Shown: one piece after another, positions 1-8,364 of the stretch
How positions within the stretch are numbered: position 1 is the first letter of the stretch
Layout: each line of letters opens with the position of its first letter
Assembly: GCA_013360535.1 (NCBI GenBank)
Contig: JABWBL010000004.1
Coordinates: forward strand, 1-21,651
DNA length: 21,651 nt
Source: Planctomycetaceae bacterium
GTDB lineage: Bacteria; Planctomycetota; UBA1135; GCA-002686595
Direction of reading: 5' to 3'
Position numbers and translations under genes: made by a program
Notes under the pieces: generated by a model
The model's input: only the letters and a program-made list of their open reading frames with translations
What the model was told of the DNA's origin: nothing
The model's database searches: none

Positions 1-1
1 G

Positions 2-1918
2 CTCGCGCGCCACGGCCTCACCAAGCCTGACCTGCGGCTCGAACAAGGGCGCGCCGTCGCACGCTTCCGCGCCAGCGCCGCCGTCGCGCGCCGGCTGGCC
101 CGCGAGGAAGCGCTGCAGTGGATCGAGCCCGCGCCGCAGCTCACGCTGCGCAACAACGCGCTCACGTGGGTGCTGCAGACCAACCAGCCGCAGCAGGTGC
201 GCCTGTGGGACCGCGGCCTGCGCGGCGAAGGTCAGGTGATCGGCCACATCGACGGCGCGATCAGCCCGACCAACTGCTGGTTCCGCGACCCGGCCAACGC
301 GCCCGTCGGGCCGACGCACCGCAAGCTCGTGTACGTGAGCGGCACTGGGGCCGACACGCACGGCACCCACACCGCCGGCACGATCGCGGGCGATTCGGCT
401 CCGATCAGCGGCTCGACCTCCGGGCGCGGGCTCGCCTACCTCGCGCGCCTCGCGCACACCGATTTTCCCGCGCTTTCCTTCGCCGCCACGGCCTCGGCGC
501 ACGCGCTCGCCGGCGCGCGCATCCACTCCAATTCCTGGGGCGACGACACGACGACGGCCTACAACTCGCTGTGCGTCGCGCTCGACACGTACGCGCACGA
601 CAACGAGGACGAGCTCGTCATCTTCTCGGTCTCGAATACGCCCTTCGTGACCAACCCCGACAACGCGAAGAACGTGCTCGCGGTCGGCGCGACGGACAAC
701 GGCGTCAACGCCGGATTGCCGTGTGTCGGCGCCGTCGGGCCGACGAACGACGGGCGCCGACGGCCGGAAGTGCTCGCGCCGGGTTGCAGCGTCGTCTCGG
801 CCACTCCGGGGCCGTGCACGACGCTGATGCTGACCGGCACGAGCATGTCCGCCGCGGGAATCTCGGGCGCCGCCGCGCTCGTGCGCCAGTATTTCACCGA
901 CGGTTTCCACCCCAGCGGCCGCGCGAACCCTGCGCACGCGTTCGTTCCGTCGGGAGCGTTGCTCAAGGCCGTGCTCGTGCAGGCGGGGCAGGACCTCGCA
1001 AGCGTCGCCGGGTATCCGTCGGACCGCGAAGGCTGGGGCCGCGTCAACCTCGACAGCGTGCTGCACCTCGTCGGCGACGAGGCCAAGCTGTTCGTCGCGG
1101 AGCGCCGCCACGCACAGGGACTGTCGACGAACGAGGACACGAGCTGGACCGTGTTCGTGCAATCGAGCGCGACGCCGTTCGAGGTCACGCTGGCCTTCAT
1201 GGACGCCCCGGCTGCGCTCAACGCGAGCCTCGCGCCGGTCAACGACCTCGATCTCGAGCTCGTCTCGCCCTCGGGCGCGCTCTTCCGCGGCAACGTCTTC
1301 GCGAACGGCCTCTCGGTTCCCGGGGGCGCGAGCGATCCGCTCAACAACGTCGAGCACTTCGAGCTCGCGAACCCTCAGGTCGGCGCGTGGACCGTGCGCG
1401 TGCGCGCCAACGACGTGCCCGTCGGGCCGCAGGGTTTCGCGCTGTGCGCGACCGGCGACATCTCGGAGGGCTCGTCGTCGATGCCGACGCGCTATTGCAC
1501 GAGCTCGCTCACGACGAACTTCTGCACGCCGGTGCTGCACGCTTCCGGCGTCGCGCGCGCGGGCGCGACCAGCGGCTTCACGCTCGCAGTGTCGGGCGTC
1601 GAAGGCCAACGGCAGGGCGTGATCTTCTACGGGCTGACGGGGCGCACGGCGGTGCGCTGGAAGCCGCAGAGCTCGAGCTGGTGGTGCGTGCGCAATCCGG
1701 TGCAACGCACGGGCAGTCAGTCCTCGGGCGGCACGTTCGGTGGCTGCGATGGCCTGCTGAGCGTCGACTGGAGCCAGTTCGCTGCGGCGAGCGCGGGCGC
1801 GCTCGGCGTCCCGTTCGCGCCGGGGCAGCTCGTGCAGGCGCAGGCTTGGTTCCGCGACCCCATGGCGCCGGGGCAGAGCAACCTTTCCGACGCCCTGGAG
1901 TTCACGGTTCAGCCATAG
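2..1918 (+). CDS. Subtilisin-like (S8, KP-43 type) secreted serine protease, 5' partial
   Basis: This is the C-terminal part of a secreted peptidase; the frame is open from base 2, so the start, signal peptide and most of the propeptide lie left of the window. Counting from the internal Met at 170, the triad is Asp28 in the motif GHIDG, His64 in DTHGTHTAG and Ser225 in TGTSMS. The probable oxyanion Asn156 sits in SVSNT. A beta-sandwich of KP-43 type follows at about 330-440. The last 141 residues (nt 1493-1915) are a four-cysteine module also present at the ends of the proteins at 2039-4489 and 18464-20416. The upstream stretch, with LQWIEPAPQLTLRN, aligns closely with the next gene, so the two are tandem paralogs. 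Known of the family: extracellular or surface protein degradation. Inferred: export by Sec, then outer-surface attachment or release through the C-terminal module. Confidence 0.93.
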   Translation, partial: LARHGLTKPDLRLEQGRAVARFRASAAVARRLAREEALQWIEPAPQLTLRNNALTWVLQTNQPQQVRLWDRGLRGEGQVIGHIDGAISPTNCWFRDPANAPVGPTHRKLVYVSGTGADTHGTHTAGTIAGDSAPISGSTSGRGLAYLARLAHTDFPALSFAATASAHALAGARIHSNSWGDDTTTAYNSLCVALDTYAHDNEDELVIFSVSNTPFVTNPDNAKNVLAVGATDNGVNAGLPCVGAVGPTNDGRRRPEVLAPGCSVVSATPGPCTTLMLTGTSMSAAGISGAAALVRQYFTDGFHPSGRANPAHAFVPSGALLKAVLVQAGQDLASVAGYPSDREGWGRVNLDSVLHLVGDEAKLFVAERRHAQGLSTNEDTSWTVFVQSSATPFEVTLAFMDAPAALNASLAPVNDLDLELVSPSGALFRGNVFANGLSVPGGASDPLNNVEHFELANPQVGAWTVRVRANDVPVGPQGFALCATGDISEGSSSMPTRYCTSSLTTNFCTPVLHASGVARAGATSGFTLAVSGVEGQRQGVIFYGLTGRTAVRWKPQSSSWWCVRNPVQRTGSQSSGGTFGGCDGLLSVDWSQFAAASAGALGVPFAPGQLVQAQAWFRDPMAPGQSNLSDALEFTVQP

Positions 1919-2038
1919 GACGGGTTTGAGGCCCGAAACCGGCCCAATCCAGAACCTTCCGGCCGCCTGCTGCGTCTCCTTTCGACGCGGCACGCCACCG
2001 TCCAGGCGCCGGCCCGAAACTCCCCCCAGAAGACGAAC

Positions 2039-4489
2039 ATGAGACCTCTCCCCGCTTTCGCCGTTGCAGCCCTGATCCTCGCTCCCTTGCACGCGCAGGA
2101 GCTCCCCAAGCTGCCCGAAGGCCCCTTGCGCTCGTGGACCTTCGAGGAGGCCAACGGCCTCGCCGCGGAGCCCCGCTGGCTGTCGCTCGCCTACGCCGAG
2201 TTCGACACGACGCAGCGCCTCCCCGAGTTGCCGGCCGACTTGCAGCTCGCGGCCGACGCCGACGCGGGCTACTTCCTCGCGCAGTTCGACGGCCCGATCG
2301 GCGACAGCCTGCGCACGCGCGTGCTCGCGACCGGCGCCGAGCTGTGCGACTACATCCCCAACTACGCCTTCATCGTGCGCGGTGATGCGCAGGTGCGCGC
2401 GAAGCTCGCGGCCGTCGCGGGCTGCGTGTGGAACGGCGACTTCCATCCGGCCTACCGGCTCGAGCAGCGCCTGCTGCTCGCGTCGAACGATCCGGCGCTC
2501 GCCGGGATCGCGCGCGAGGTGATCGTGAGCGGCTTCGCGGGCGTCGCGCTCGAGGTGCTCGAGCCGCAGGTGCTCGCCGCGGGCGTGACGATCGAGGAGC
2601 GCTGGGAGGAATACGGCCGCTGGTACGTGCGTGTCGCCGCGACGCCGGTCGAGGCGCGCGAGCTCGCGCGCTCCCGCGACGTGCAGTGGGTCGAGCCCGC
2701 GCCGGAGCTCACGCTGCGCAACGACTCGGTCTCGTGGATCGTGCAGACCAACGTCACCAACAACCGGCGCCTGTGGACGCTCGGCCTCGACGGCGCGGGT
2801 CAGGTGATCGGACACGTCGACGGCCTCATGTCGTCGACCTCGTGCTACTTCTCCGACCCCAGCGGAGCCCCGATCGGCCCGACGCACCGCAAGATCGCCT
2901 ACTACAACGGCAGCGGCGGCTCCGACAGCCACGGCACGCACACCGCGGGCTCGGCTGCCGGCAACGCGCAGCCGGTCAACGGCTCGACCGCGAACCGCGG
3001 CCTCGCGTACCTCGCCAAGCTCGCGCACACCGAGATGCCGATCTCCGGCTTCAACACGACCGGTGTGGCGCACGCGGGCGCCGGTGCGCGCGTGCACACC
3101 AACTCGTGGGGCAACGACGGCACGACCAACTACGACTCGCTGTGCAACTCGATCGACACGTTCCAGTGGAACAACGAGGACAACCTCGTGCTGTTCGCCG
3201 TGACGAACACGAGCTCGCTCAAGAACCCGGAAAACGCCAAGAACCTGCTCGCCGTCGGCGCCTCGCAGGACACGCCGAGCCAGGGCTCCCACTGCTCGGG
3301 CGGCACGGGACCGACCGCGGACGGCCGCCGCAAGCCCGAGGTCTACACGCCCGGTTGCGGCACGGTTTCCGCGAGCACCGGCTCCTGCGGCACGACGTCG
3401 ATGACGGGCACGAGCATGGCTTGCCCGTCGGCGACCGCGGCGGCCGCGCTCGTGCGCGAGTACTTCATGGACGGCTTCTACCCTTCGGGCAGCGCGACGC
3501 CGGGCGACGCGTTCGTGCCGACGGGCGCGCTCGTCAAGGCGGTGCTCGTCAACACGGCGCAGGACATGACCGGCATCACGGGCTATCCGAGCAACCAGGA
3601 AGGCTGGGGCCGGCTCAACCTCGACGAGTCGCTCCATTTCGCGACCGACACGACGAAGCTGATCGTGCTCGACGTGCGCAAGGCGAACGGCCTGACGACG
3701 GGCCAGTCGCGGCAGGTGCCGTTCCAGGTGAATTCGAGCGCGACGCCGCTCGAGATCACGCTCGCGTGGCACGACGCTCCCGGCGCGACGAACGCCTCGA
3801 ATCCGGTCGTCAACAACCTCGACCTGACGCTGACGAGCCCGACTGGCACGCTCTACCGCGGCAACGTCTTCACGGGCGGCTGGTCGACGACCGGCGGCAG
3901 CGCGGACCTGAAGAACAACGTCGAGCGCATCGCGCTTCAGGCGCCCGCGCTCGGCACGTGGACGCTCACGATCAACGCGACGAACGTGCCGACGCCGGCG
4001 CAAGGTTACGGCCTGTGCATCACCGGCGCTGTCGTCGACGGCAGCGGCTCGAACCCGACCGTGTACTGCACGGCCGGCCTGACCTCGAGCTTCTGCATCC
4101 CGTCGATCAGCGCGAGCGGCATCGCGAGCGCGTCGGCCGCCTCGGGCTTCACCATCACCGCCGAGAGCGTCGAGGGCAACCGGCAGGGCCTCCTGTTCTA
4201 CGGGCTCACCGGCCGGCACTCGGCCGTGTGGGCGCCGGGCAGCGGCAGCTTCCTGTGCGTGAAGTCGCCGACCCAGCGCATGACGTCGATGAACTCCGGT
4301 GGCCTGTCGGGCACCTGCGACGGCGTGATCGCGACGGACTGGAACGCGTTCCGTTCCTCGCGGCCGAACGCGCTCGGCAATCCGTTCACGCCCGGCCAGC
4401 TCGTGCGCGCGCAGGCGTGGTTCCGCGATCCGGCCGCTCCGGGCACGACCAACCTGAGCGACGCGGTCGAGTTCACCGTGCAGCCGTAG
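2039..4489 (+). CDS. Subtilisin-like (S8, KP-43 type) secreted serine protease with C-terminal four-Cys module
   Basis: A complete 816-residue paralog of the preceding gene. The ATG at 2039 begins a clear Sec signal peptide (MRPLPAFAVAALILAPLHAQ, cleavage near residue 19-20), which fixes the start; no strong Shine-Dalgarno is visible. Residues about 21-235 look like a propeptide ending in WVEPAPELTLRND. The catalytic domain follows with Asp261 (GHVDG), His298 (DSHGTHTAG), probable oxyanion Asn390 (AVTNT) and Ser459 (TGTSMA). A beta-sandwich spans about 560-670, with LEITLAWHDAPGATN as its hallmark. Residues 676-816 are the shared module, with four cysteines and the ending AQAWFRDP...FTVQP. 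The gene lies 120 bp after its paralog and is followed by a hairpin. Its role is most likely secreted or surface-bound proteolysis, the natural substrate being unknown. All active-site residues are intact, so it is expected to be active. Confidence 0.95.
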   Translation: MRPLPAFAVAALILAPLHAQELPKLPEGPLRSWTFEEANGLAAEPRWLSLAYAEFDTTQRLPELPADLQLAADADAGYFLAQFDGPIGDSLRTRVLATGAELCDYIPNYAFIVRGDAQVRAKLAAVAGCVWNGDFHPAYRLEQRLLLASNDPALAGIAREVIVSGFAGVALEVLEPQVLAAGVTIEERWEEYGRWYVRVAATPVEARELARSRDVQWVEPAPELTLRNDSVSWIVQTNVTNNRRLWTLGLDGAGQVIGHVDGLMSSTSCYFSDPSGAPIGPTHRKIAYYNGSGGSDSHGTHTAGSAAGNAQPVNGSTANRGLAYLAKLAHTEMPISGFNTTGVAHAGAGARVHTNSWGNDGTTNYDSLCNSIDTFQWNNEDNLVLFAVTNTSSLKNPENAKNLLAVGASQDTPSQGSHCSGGTGPTADGRRKPEVYTPGCGTVSASTGSCGTTSMTGTSMACPSATAAAALVREYFMDGFYPSGSATPGDAFVPTGALVKAVLVNTAQDMTGITGYPSNQEGWGRLNLDESLHFATDTTKLIVLDVRKANGLTTGQSRQVPFQVNSSATPLEITLAWHDAPGATNASNPVVNNLDLTLTSPTGTLYRGNVFTGGWSTTGGSADLKNNVERIALQAPALGTWTLTINATNVPTPAQGYGLCITGAVVDGSGSNPTVYCTAGLTSSFCIPSISASGIASASAASGFTITAESVEGNRQGLLFYGLTGRHSAVWAPGSGSFLCVKSPTQRMTSMNSGGLSGTCDGVIATDWNAFRSSRPNALGNPFTPGQLVRAQAWFRDPAAPGTTNLSDAVEFTVQP

Positions 4490-4517
4490 GTCGAGCGCTG
4501 GAGCGCGACCCCGCGGA

Positions 4518-4545
4518 CGGGAGCGACGCTGCGGCGTGGCTCCCG
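4518..4545 (+). terminator. Candidate terminator hairpin after the second protease
   Basis: An inverted repeat begins 29 bp after the protease stop: CGGGAGC (4518-4524) pairs with GCTCCCG (4539-4545). Inside it ACGC (4526-4529) pairs with GCGT (4534-4537), separated by one G-G mismatch and closed by a four-base loop. No clean U-run follows at once, only TGCTTTC and TGCTTTTC further on, and the latter sits in a second small hairpin, GCATG...CATGC (4558-4572). It probably ends the protease transcript, but the weak U-tract makes this a moderate call. Confidence 0.5.
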
Positions 4546-4623
4546 CCCGGTGCTTTCGCATGCTTTTCATGCGCGATCGTGCCCCTCCGCGCTCCCACGC
4601 GACCGCGTGCGAAGAACTGGGGC

Positions 4624-4652
4624 CCGACCTACGAAGGAGGTCGGATTCCGAC
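4624..4652 (+). promoter_or_regulatory. Structured leader upstream of the cytochrome gene, with an orphan Shine-Dalgarno
   Basis: CCGACCT (4624-4630) pairs with AGGTCGG (4638-4644) around a seven-base loop. An overlapping inverted repeat, GTCGGA-T-TCCGAC (4640-4652), uses part of the same right arm, so the two foldings exclude each other. The region includes a perfect anti-16S match, AAGGAGGT (4634-4641), yet no ATG, GTG or TTG follows at usable distance. It lies about 75-100 bp before the cytochrome ATG at 4727. It may be a regulatory leader or chance; no promoter boxes are recognisable. Confidence 0.3.
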
Positions 4653-4726
4653 TGCGCACCGGCGCCGTACGTTCCAGCTGGGCCTCCTCACGGGCGGCCC
4701 ACTTCCTCTTGAGCACGGAACGGACG

Positions 4727-7507
4727 ATGGTCTCCCACAACCAAAACCTCGGTCCCGGTCGTTTCCCCGCCTTCACTTCCCTCGCCCTCGCGGCCGCGCT
4801 GGTCGCGGGCCTGAGCGCCTGCTCGCCCGACGACGGCGACGACGGAGCACCCGGAGATCCGGGTCCGTCGCCCGAGATCGAGATCGGCGCGTACGAGGCG
4901 CTTCCGGGCGTCAACGTCGCCATCACCGCGGTCAGCGGCGGCTCGGGTGCGGGCGGCAACGTGCGCGCCGGCGACATCCTGACCGTGCAGTTCTCGGCCG
5001 AGGACGACGCGGGCGATCCGCTCGACCTCTCGAACTTCACCCGCGGCTCGATCTACGTTTCGGGCCCGACGTTCAACTACCAGCGCGTGATCGCGTCGCA
5101 GTCCGACGTGCTCACCCGCGCGACGGAGGTGAGCGACGGCGTGTACTCGTACCGCTTCGCGGTGCCGGTGCCGTCGACCTTCCTCGCGCCGCTCAACGAC
5201 ACCGCGTCACTGACCGATGGCGAGCTGACGGGCCAGGCGCTGCTCAACGGCACGTACACGGTCGGTCTCGAGCTCCGCAAGGACTTCACCGTCGAGGGTG
5301 AGGTCTTCCGCGACGTCGGCAACGCGACGAGCGACTTCCTGTTCGGCACGGCGACCACGCTCGAGACGCGCGAAGTCGTGCTGCGCGAGGCCTGCAACGC
5401 CTGCCACACGAACCTGCAAGCGCACGGCGGCAACCGCACGGACATCACCAACTGCCTGCTGTGCCACACGGCCGGTGCGGAAGACCGCAACACCGCCAAC
5501 GTCGCCGGCGGCACGCCGGGCGTCGGCATCGAGTTCTCGGTGATGATCCACAAGATCCACACCGGCACGTACCTGCCGTCGGTGCTCGGCATCGCGACCA
5601 ACCCCGACGGATCGCGCAAGTACGACGCGACGCCCAAGCCGTACCAGATGATCGGCTTCGGCGACTCGCTCATCGACTTCTCGCACGTCGTGTTCCCGGC
5701 CTACCCGAGCTTCGCCTCGCCGATGCCGCGCGACTTCGGCTACACGCCGCTCAATTCCACGCAGAAGTCGCTGGAGGACCGCCAGCGCCGCGGTCCGGTC
5801 GAATGCGCGAAGTGCCACGGCGATCCCGACGGCGTCGGCCCGCTCACGGCTCCGTCCCAGGGAGATCGCTTCAAGACCCATCCGACGACGCGCGCCTGCG
5901 GCTCGTGCCACGACGACTGGGATCCGGCGAAGCCGTACACGGCGAACCAGCAGACGATGCCGGCCAACCTGACCGACGCGGACTGCACGCTGTGCCACGA
6001 CGCATCGGGAACGCCGCTCGCGATCGAGAACGCGCACATGCACCCGCTCTCGAACCCCGCGCTCGCCACGGGCGTGCACTTCGTGTTCGACCAGGTGACG
6101 GACGCCGGCGGCGACAACGACGGCAACTTCGATGCGGGCGAGACGGTCCGCATCACGTTCCGCGTCGAGAACGACAACGGTGACCCGGTCGCAGCGAGCA
6201 CGCTGAGCCGCATCGAGGCCGTGCTGAGCGGCCCGACGATGAACCCGCAGGTGATGGACTACCAGCGCATCCCGCCCGCGTACTTCACCGGCAACGGCCC
6301 GTACACGATCGACCTGCCCGACCTCGCCTTCTACGAGCCCGCGGGCACGTCGAACAACACGCTGCAGGTGTTCACGACGCTGCAGGCGCCGCACTGGAAC
6401 GTCACCGGCGGCGCGACCACGCTGCTGCTGCGCACCGGGACCGGCAACTCGAGCACGCTCGTGGAGGCCGCGCGGCCGACGCAGAACTACATCGACGTGG
6501 TGGCGGGCCAAGGTTCGCTCTTCACCAACGGCGCGTACATCGTGATCGACGACCTCAACGGCGCGCGCGAGTACATGCGCGTGGTGTGGGTCAACGGTGA
6601 CCGCCTGTGGTTCAACTCGAAGTTCCGCCAGACCAACAAGGCGAACCTGCTCAACGCGCACAACGTCGGCGCGACGGTCCAGGTCGTCACGACCACCGCC
6701 ATTCCGACCGGCAGCTACACGCTGAACGCGACGACCGGCGAGATCACCGAGACGGTCGAGTTCGGCAACGGCGAGGTGCTCGCGAGCTACATGACGAGCT
6801 TCAAGGTCCCGACCGTGTTCCCCGGCTCGCTCGTCGACGGACCCGAGAAGGGCGAGGACTGGGGCGACTGGACCGGGCTCCCGGTGCTCGATGGCACCTA
6901 CATCCTCGACTTCCACGGCGCGCGCAGCTTCAGCACGAGCCCCGCGGGCGAGGCCACGAGCTACACCGAGGGCGCACTCTCCACGCGCGAGCTGCTGCTC
7001 TTCGGCAACGCGACCGTGACCGAGACGTTCGAGCGTGTCGTCGGCGCCAGCGCCTGCAACAAGTGCCACGAGGACCTCGCCTTCCACGGTGGCAGCCGCC
7101 GAGGCTTCGACACCTGCATCTCGTGCCACGGATCCGCCGGTGCCGAGCTGACGCAGGGCTACGAGACGCTCTCGGTGCCCACGGGCCCGATCGCCTCGGT
7201 CGAGTTCCGCAACTTCCTGCACTCGGCGCACGAGGAGGTCTTCACCTCGATGCCCGCGGGCGTGAAGAACTGCGCCGTCTGCCACGGCGACTCCAACGAA
7301 GTCTGGAAGGCTCCGATCGAGCGCGTGCACCCGGCCGCGACGACGCAGACGCGTGCCTGGTACGTCGCCTGCTCTTCGTGCCACGCGAGCAACGCGCAGG
7401 TCGCGCACATGGACGTCAACACCGCACCCAACGGTGCCGAGTCCTGCGCGGTCTGCCACGGCGAAGGCGCCGAGTACGAAGTGACCAAGGGCCACTTCTT
7501 CCGGTGA
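4727..7507 (+). CDS. OmcA/MtrC-type decaheme c-type cytochrome, outer-surface lipoprotein
   Basis: A 926-residue protein with exactly ten CXXCH heme-binding motifs in two groups of five. Their first cysteines are at residues 223, 243, 360, 391 and 420, then 777, 797, 849, 882 and 907. This gives the MtrC/OmcA plan: N-terminal beta domain (about 35-210), pentaheme domain, second beta domain (about 440-765, with an Asp-rich DNDGNFDAGE segment), pentaheme domain. The ATG at 4727 is chosen because it opens a lipoprotein signal ending in lipobox LSAC at Cys32; the frame is open further upstream but without a signal sequence. Family knowledge: such proteins pass electrons from the periplasm to extracellular minerals or other acceptors, usually through an MtrA/MtrB-like conduit. 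No such conduit is encoded here. It overlaps the next gene by 4 bp (GTGA). A role in extracellular electron transfer is inferred; the acceptor is unknown. Confidence 0.93.
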   Translation: MVSHNQNLGPGRFPAFTSLALAAALVAGLSACSPDDGDDGAPGDPGPSPEIEIGAYEALPGVNVAITAVSGGSGAGGNVRAGDILTVQFSAEDDAGDPLDLSNFTRGSIYVSGPTFNYQRVIASQSDVLTRATEVSDGVYSYRFAVPVPSTFLAPLNDTASLTDGELTGQALLNGTYTVGLELRKDFTVEGEVFRDVGNATSDFLFGTATTLETREVVLREACNACHTNLQAHGGNRTDITNCLLCHTAGAEDRNTANVAGGTPGVGIEFSVMIHKIHTGTYLPSVLGIATNPDGSRKYDATPKPYQMIGFGDSLIDFSHVVFPAYPSFASPMPRDFGYTPLNSTQKSLEDRQRRGPVECAKCHGDPDGVGPLTAPSQGDRFKTHPTTRACGSCHDDWDPAKPYTANQQTMPANLTDADCTLCHDASGTPLAIENAHMHPLSNPALATGVHFVFDQVTDAGGDNDGNFDAGETVRITFRVENDNGDPVAASTLSRIEAVLSGPTMNPQVMDYQRIPPAYFTGNGPYTIDLPDLAFYEPAGTSNNTLQVFTTLQAPHWNVTGGATTLLLRTGTGNSSTLVEAARPTQNYIDVVAGQGSLFTNGAYIVIDDLNGAREYMRVVWVNGDRLWFNSKFRQTNKANLLNAHNVGATVQVVTTTAIPTGSYTLNATTGEITETVEFGNGEVLASYMTSFKVPTVFPGSLVDGPEKGEDWGDWTGLPVLDGTYILDFHGARSFSTSPAGEATSYTEGALSTRELLLFGNATVTETFERVVGASACNKCHEDLAFHGGSRRGFDTCISCHGSAGAELTQGYETLSVPTGPIASVEFRNFLHSAHEEVFTSMPAGVKNCAVCHGDSNEVWKAPIERVHPAATTQTRAWYVACSSCHASNAQVAHMDVNTAPNGAESCAVCHGEGAEYEVTKGHFFR

Positions 7508-8349
7508 AAGCGAGCTCCCGACACCTGCGGCGCCGGTGCGCAGCTTCGGCTGCGGCCGGCGCCGCTGTTTGCGGAGCCGCACAGGCGTCGCTCGTGCTCG
7601 CCACGGCGGCTTTCACGCTGTTCGGTGTCGGAGGCCTGTTGTTCGTGAGGACGGCGCTTCGCACGGAACTGCCGTTGCGGGCTGCGGCGCCGGAGCCGGG
7701 CGGTCGCGAGCGAGGCGCCGAGCGTGGGCAGGCGGTGCGGGAGGAGCTCTATGCGAGCGTGCTCGTGGCGTCGAATCCGGTGCAGACACCGCAGCCTGCA
7801 GAGCTGCCAGAGCGTGGCGCGAGCAAGGCGGAACGCGCGGCGTTGGACATCGAACTCGCAGAGCGCAAGCAGCTCGAGGAACACCTCCTGGGAGTGCTGC
7901 TCGGCGAGGGCCGTCGCGACGAGAAGGTTGCTCTGCTCGTTCAGGTTGCGCGATCGGCGCGTGCGGACAAGCTCGAATGGCTCACGTTCGCGGCGGAGCG
8001 CCTGCCGGAACTGCCGACCGCGAAGGGGGAATCGCTCGGGTCCACGGCGATCGGCTTGATCGCGACCTTGGCGGAGCAAGATCCCAGCGCCCGCGAGGCG
8101 CTCAAGCACGTCGCCTTCGAACGACCGAACCTGCACGTCGTGCTGCGCCGAGAGGCGGCCGCGCTCGCGGCGGAGCGTTGCCCCGCGCGCGAGTGCGAAC
8201 AGCTCCGGCGCCGCCTGCTCGCCGAAGCGGACCGCAGCGTCGTGTCGGCCGCGCTCGCGGCGCTCGACCGCCGTGCGGACGAGCCCGGAGTGCGGGCGTG
8301 GATCGACGATTTCCAGCAGTTCCAGCGACCCGTCGAGGGCGAGCCGTGA
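7504..8349 (+). CDS. Membrane-anchored helical protein of unknown function, coupled to the decaheme cytochrome
   Basis: A 281-residue protein starting with GTG at 7504 inside the cytochrome stop (GTGA), a classic sign of translational coupling. The N terminus is Arg-rich (SSRHLRRR) and is followed by one hydrophobic segment at about 26-49, predicting a single anchor with a large soluble domain. The rest is rich in Ala, Leu, Glu and Arg and looks all-helical. From about residue 140 on there are alternating helices of HEAT-like character, with only two cysteines there (CPAREC) and no heme motif. I do not recognise the family. The coupling suggests a job with the cytochrome, such as assembly, stability or docking, but nothing in the sequence proves it. 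It ends 15 bp from the convergent TPR gene. Confidence 0.8.
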   Translation: MKASSRHLRRRCAASAAAGAAVCGAAQASLVLATAAFTLFGVGGLLFVRTALRTELPLRAAAPEPGGRERGAERGQAVREELYASVLVASNPVQTPQPAELPERGASKAERAALDIELAERKQLEEHLLGVLLGEGRRDEKVALLVQVARSARADKLEWLTFAAERLPELPTAKGESLGSTAIGLIATLAEQDPSAREALKHVAFERPNLHVVLRREAAALAAERCPARECEQLRRRLLAEADRSVVSAALAALDRRADEPGVRAWIDDFQQFQRPVEGEP

Positions 8350-8364
8350 GTCCGGTCGAGCGGG

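Noticed and set aside
4550-4726. Upstream in-frame GTG (4550) start for the cytochrome.
   Set aside because: The added 59 residues have no signal features and would bury the lipoprotein signal. The lipobox at Cys32 fits the ATG at 4727.
2428-5301. A 957-codon plus-strand frame across the second protease and into the cytochrome.
   Set aside because: Arg-rich translation without domains, overlapping two certain genes in another frame. It is a frame shadow.
5207-7582. A 791-codon open frame on the minus strand opposite the decaheme cytochrome.
   Set aside because: It is Arg/Val/Ala-rich, has no recognisable motif and lies fully antisense to a gene with ten heme motifs. Long antisense frames are expected in GC-rich DNA.
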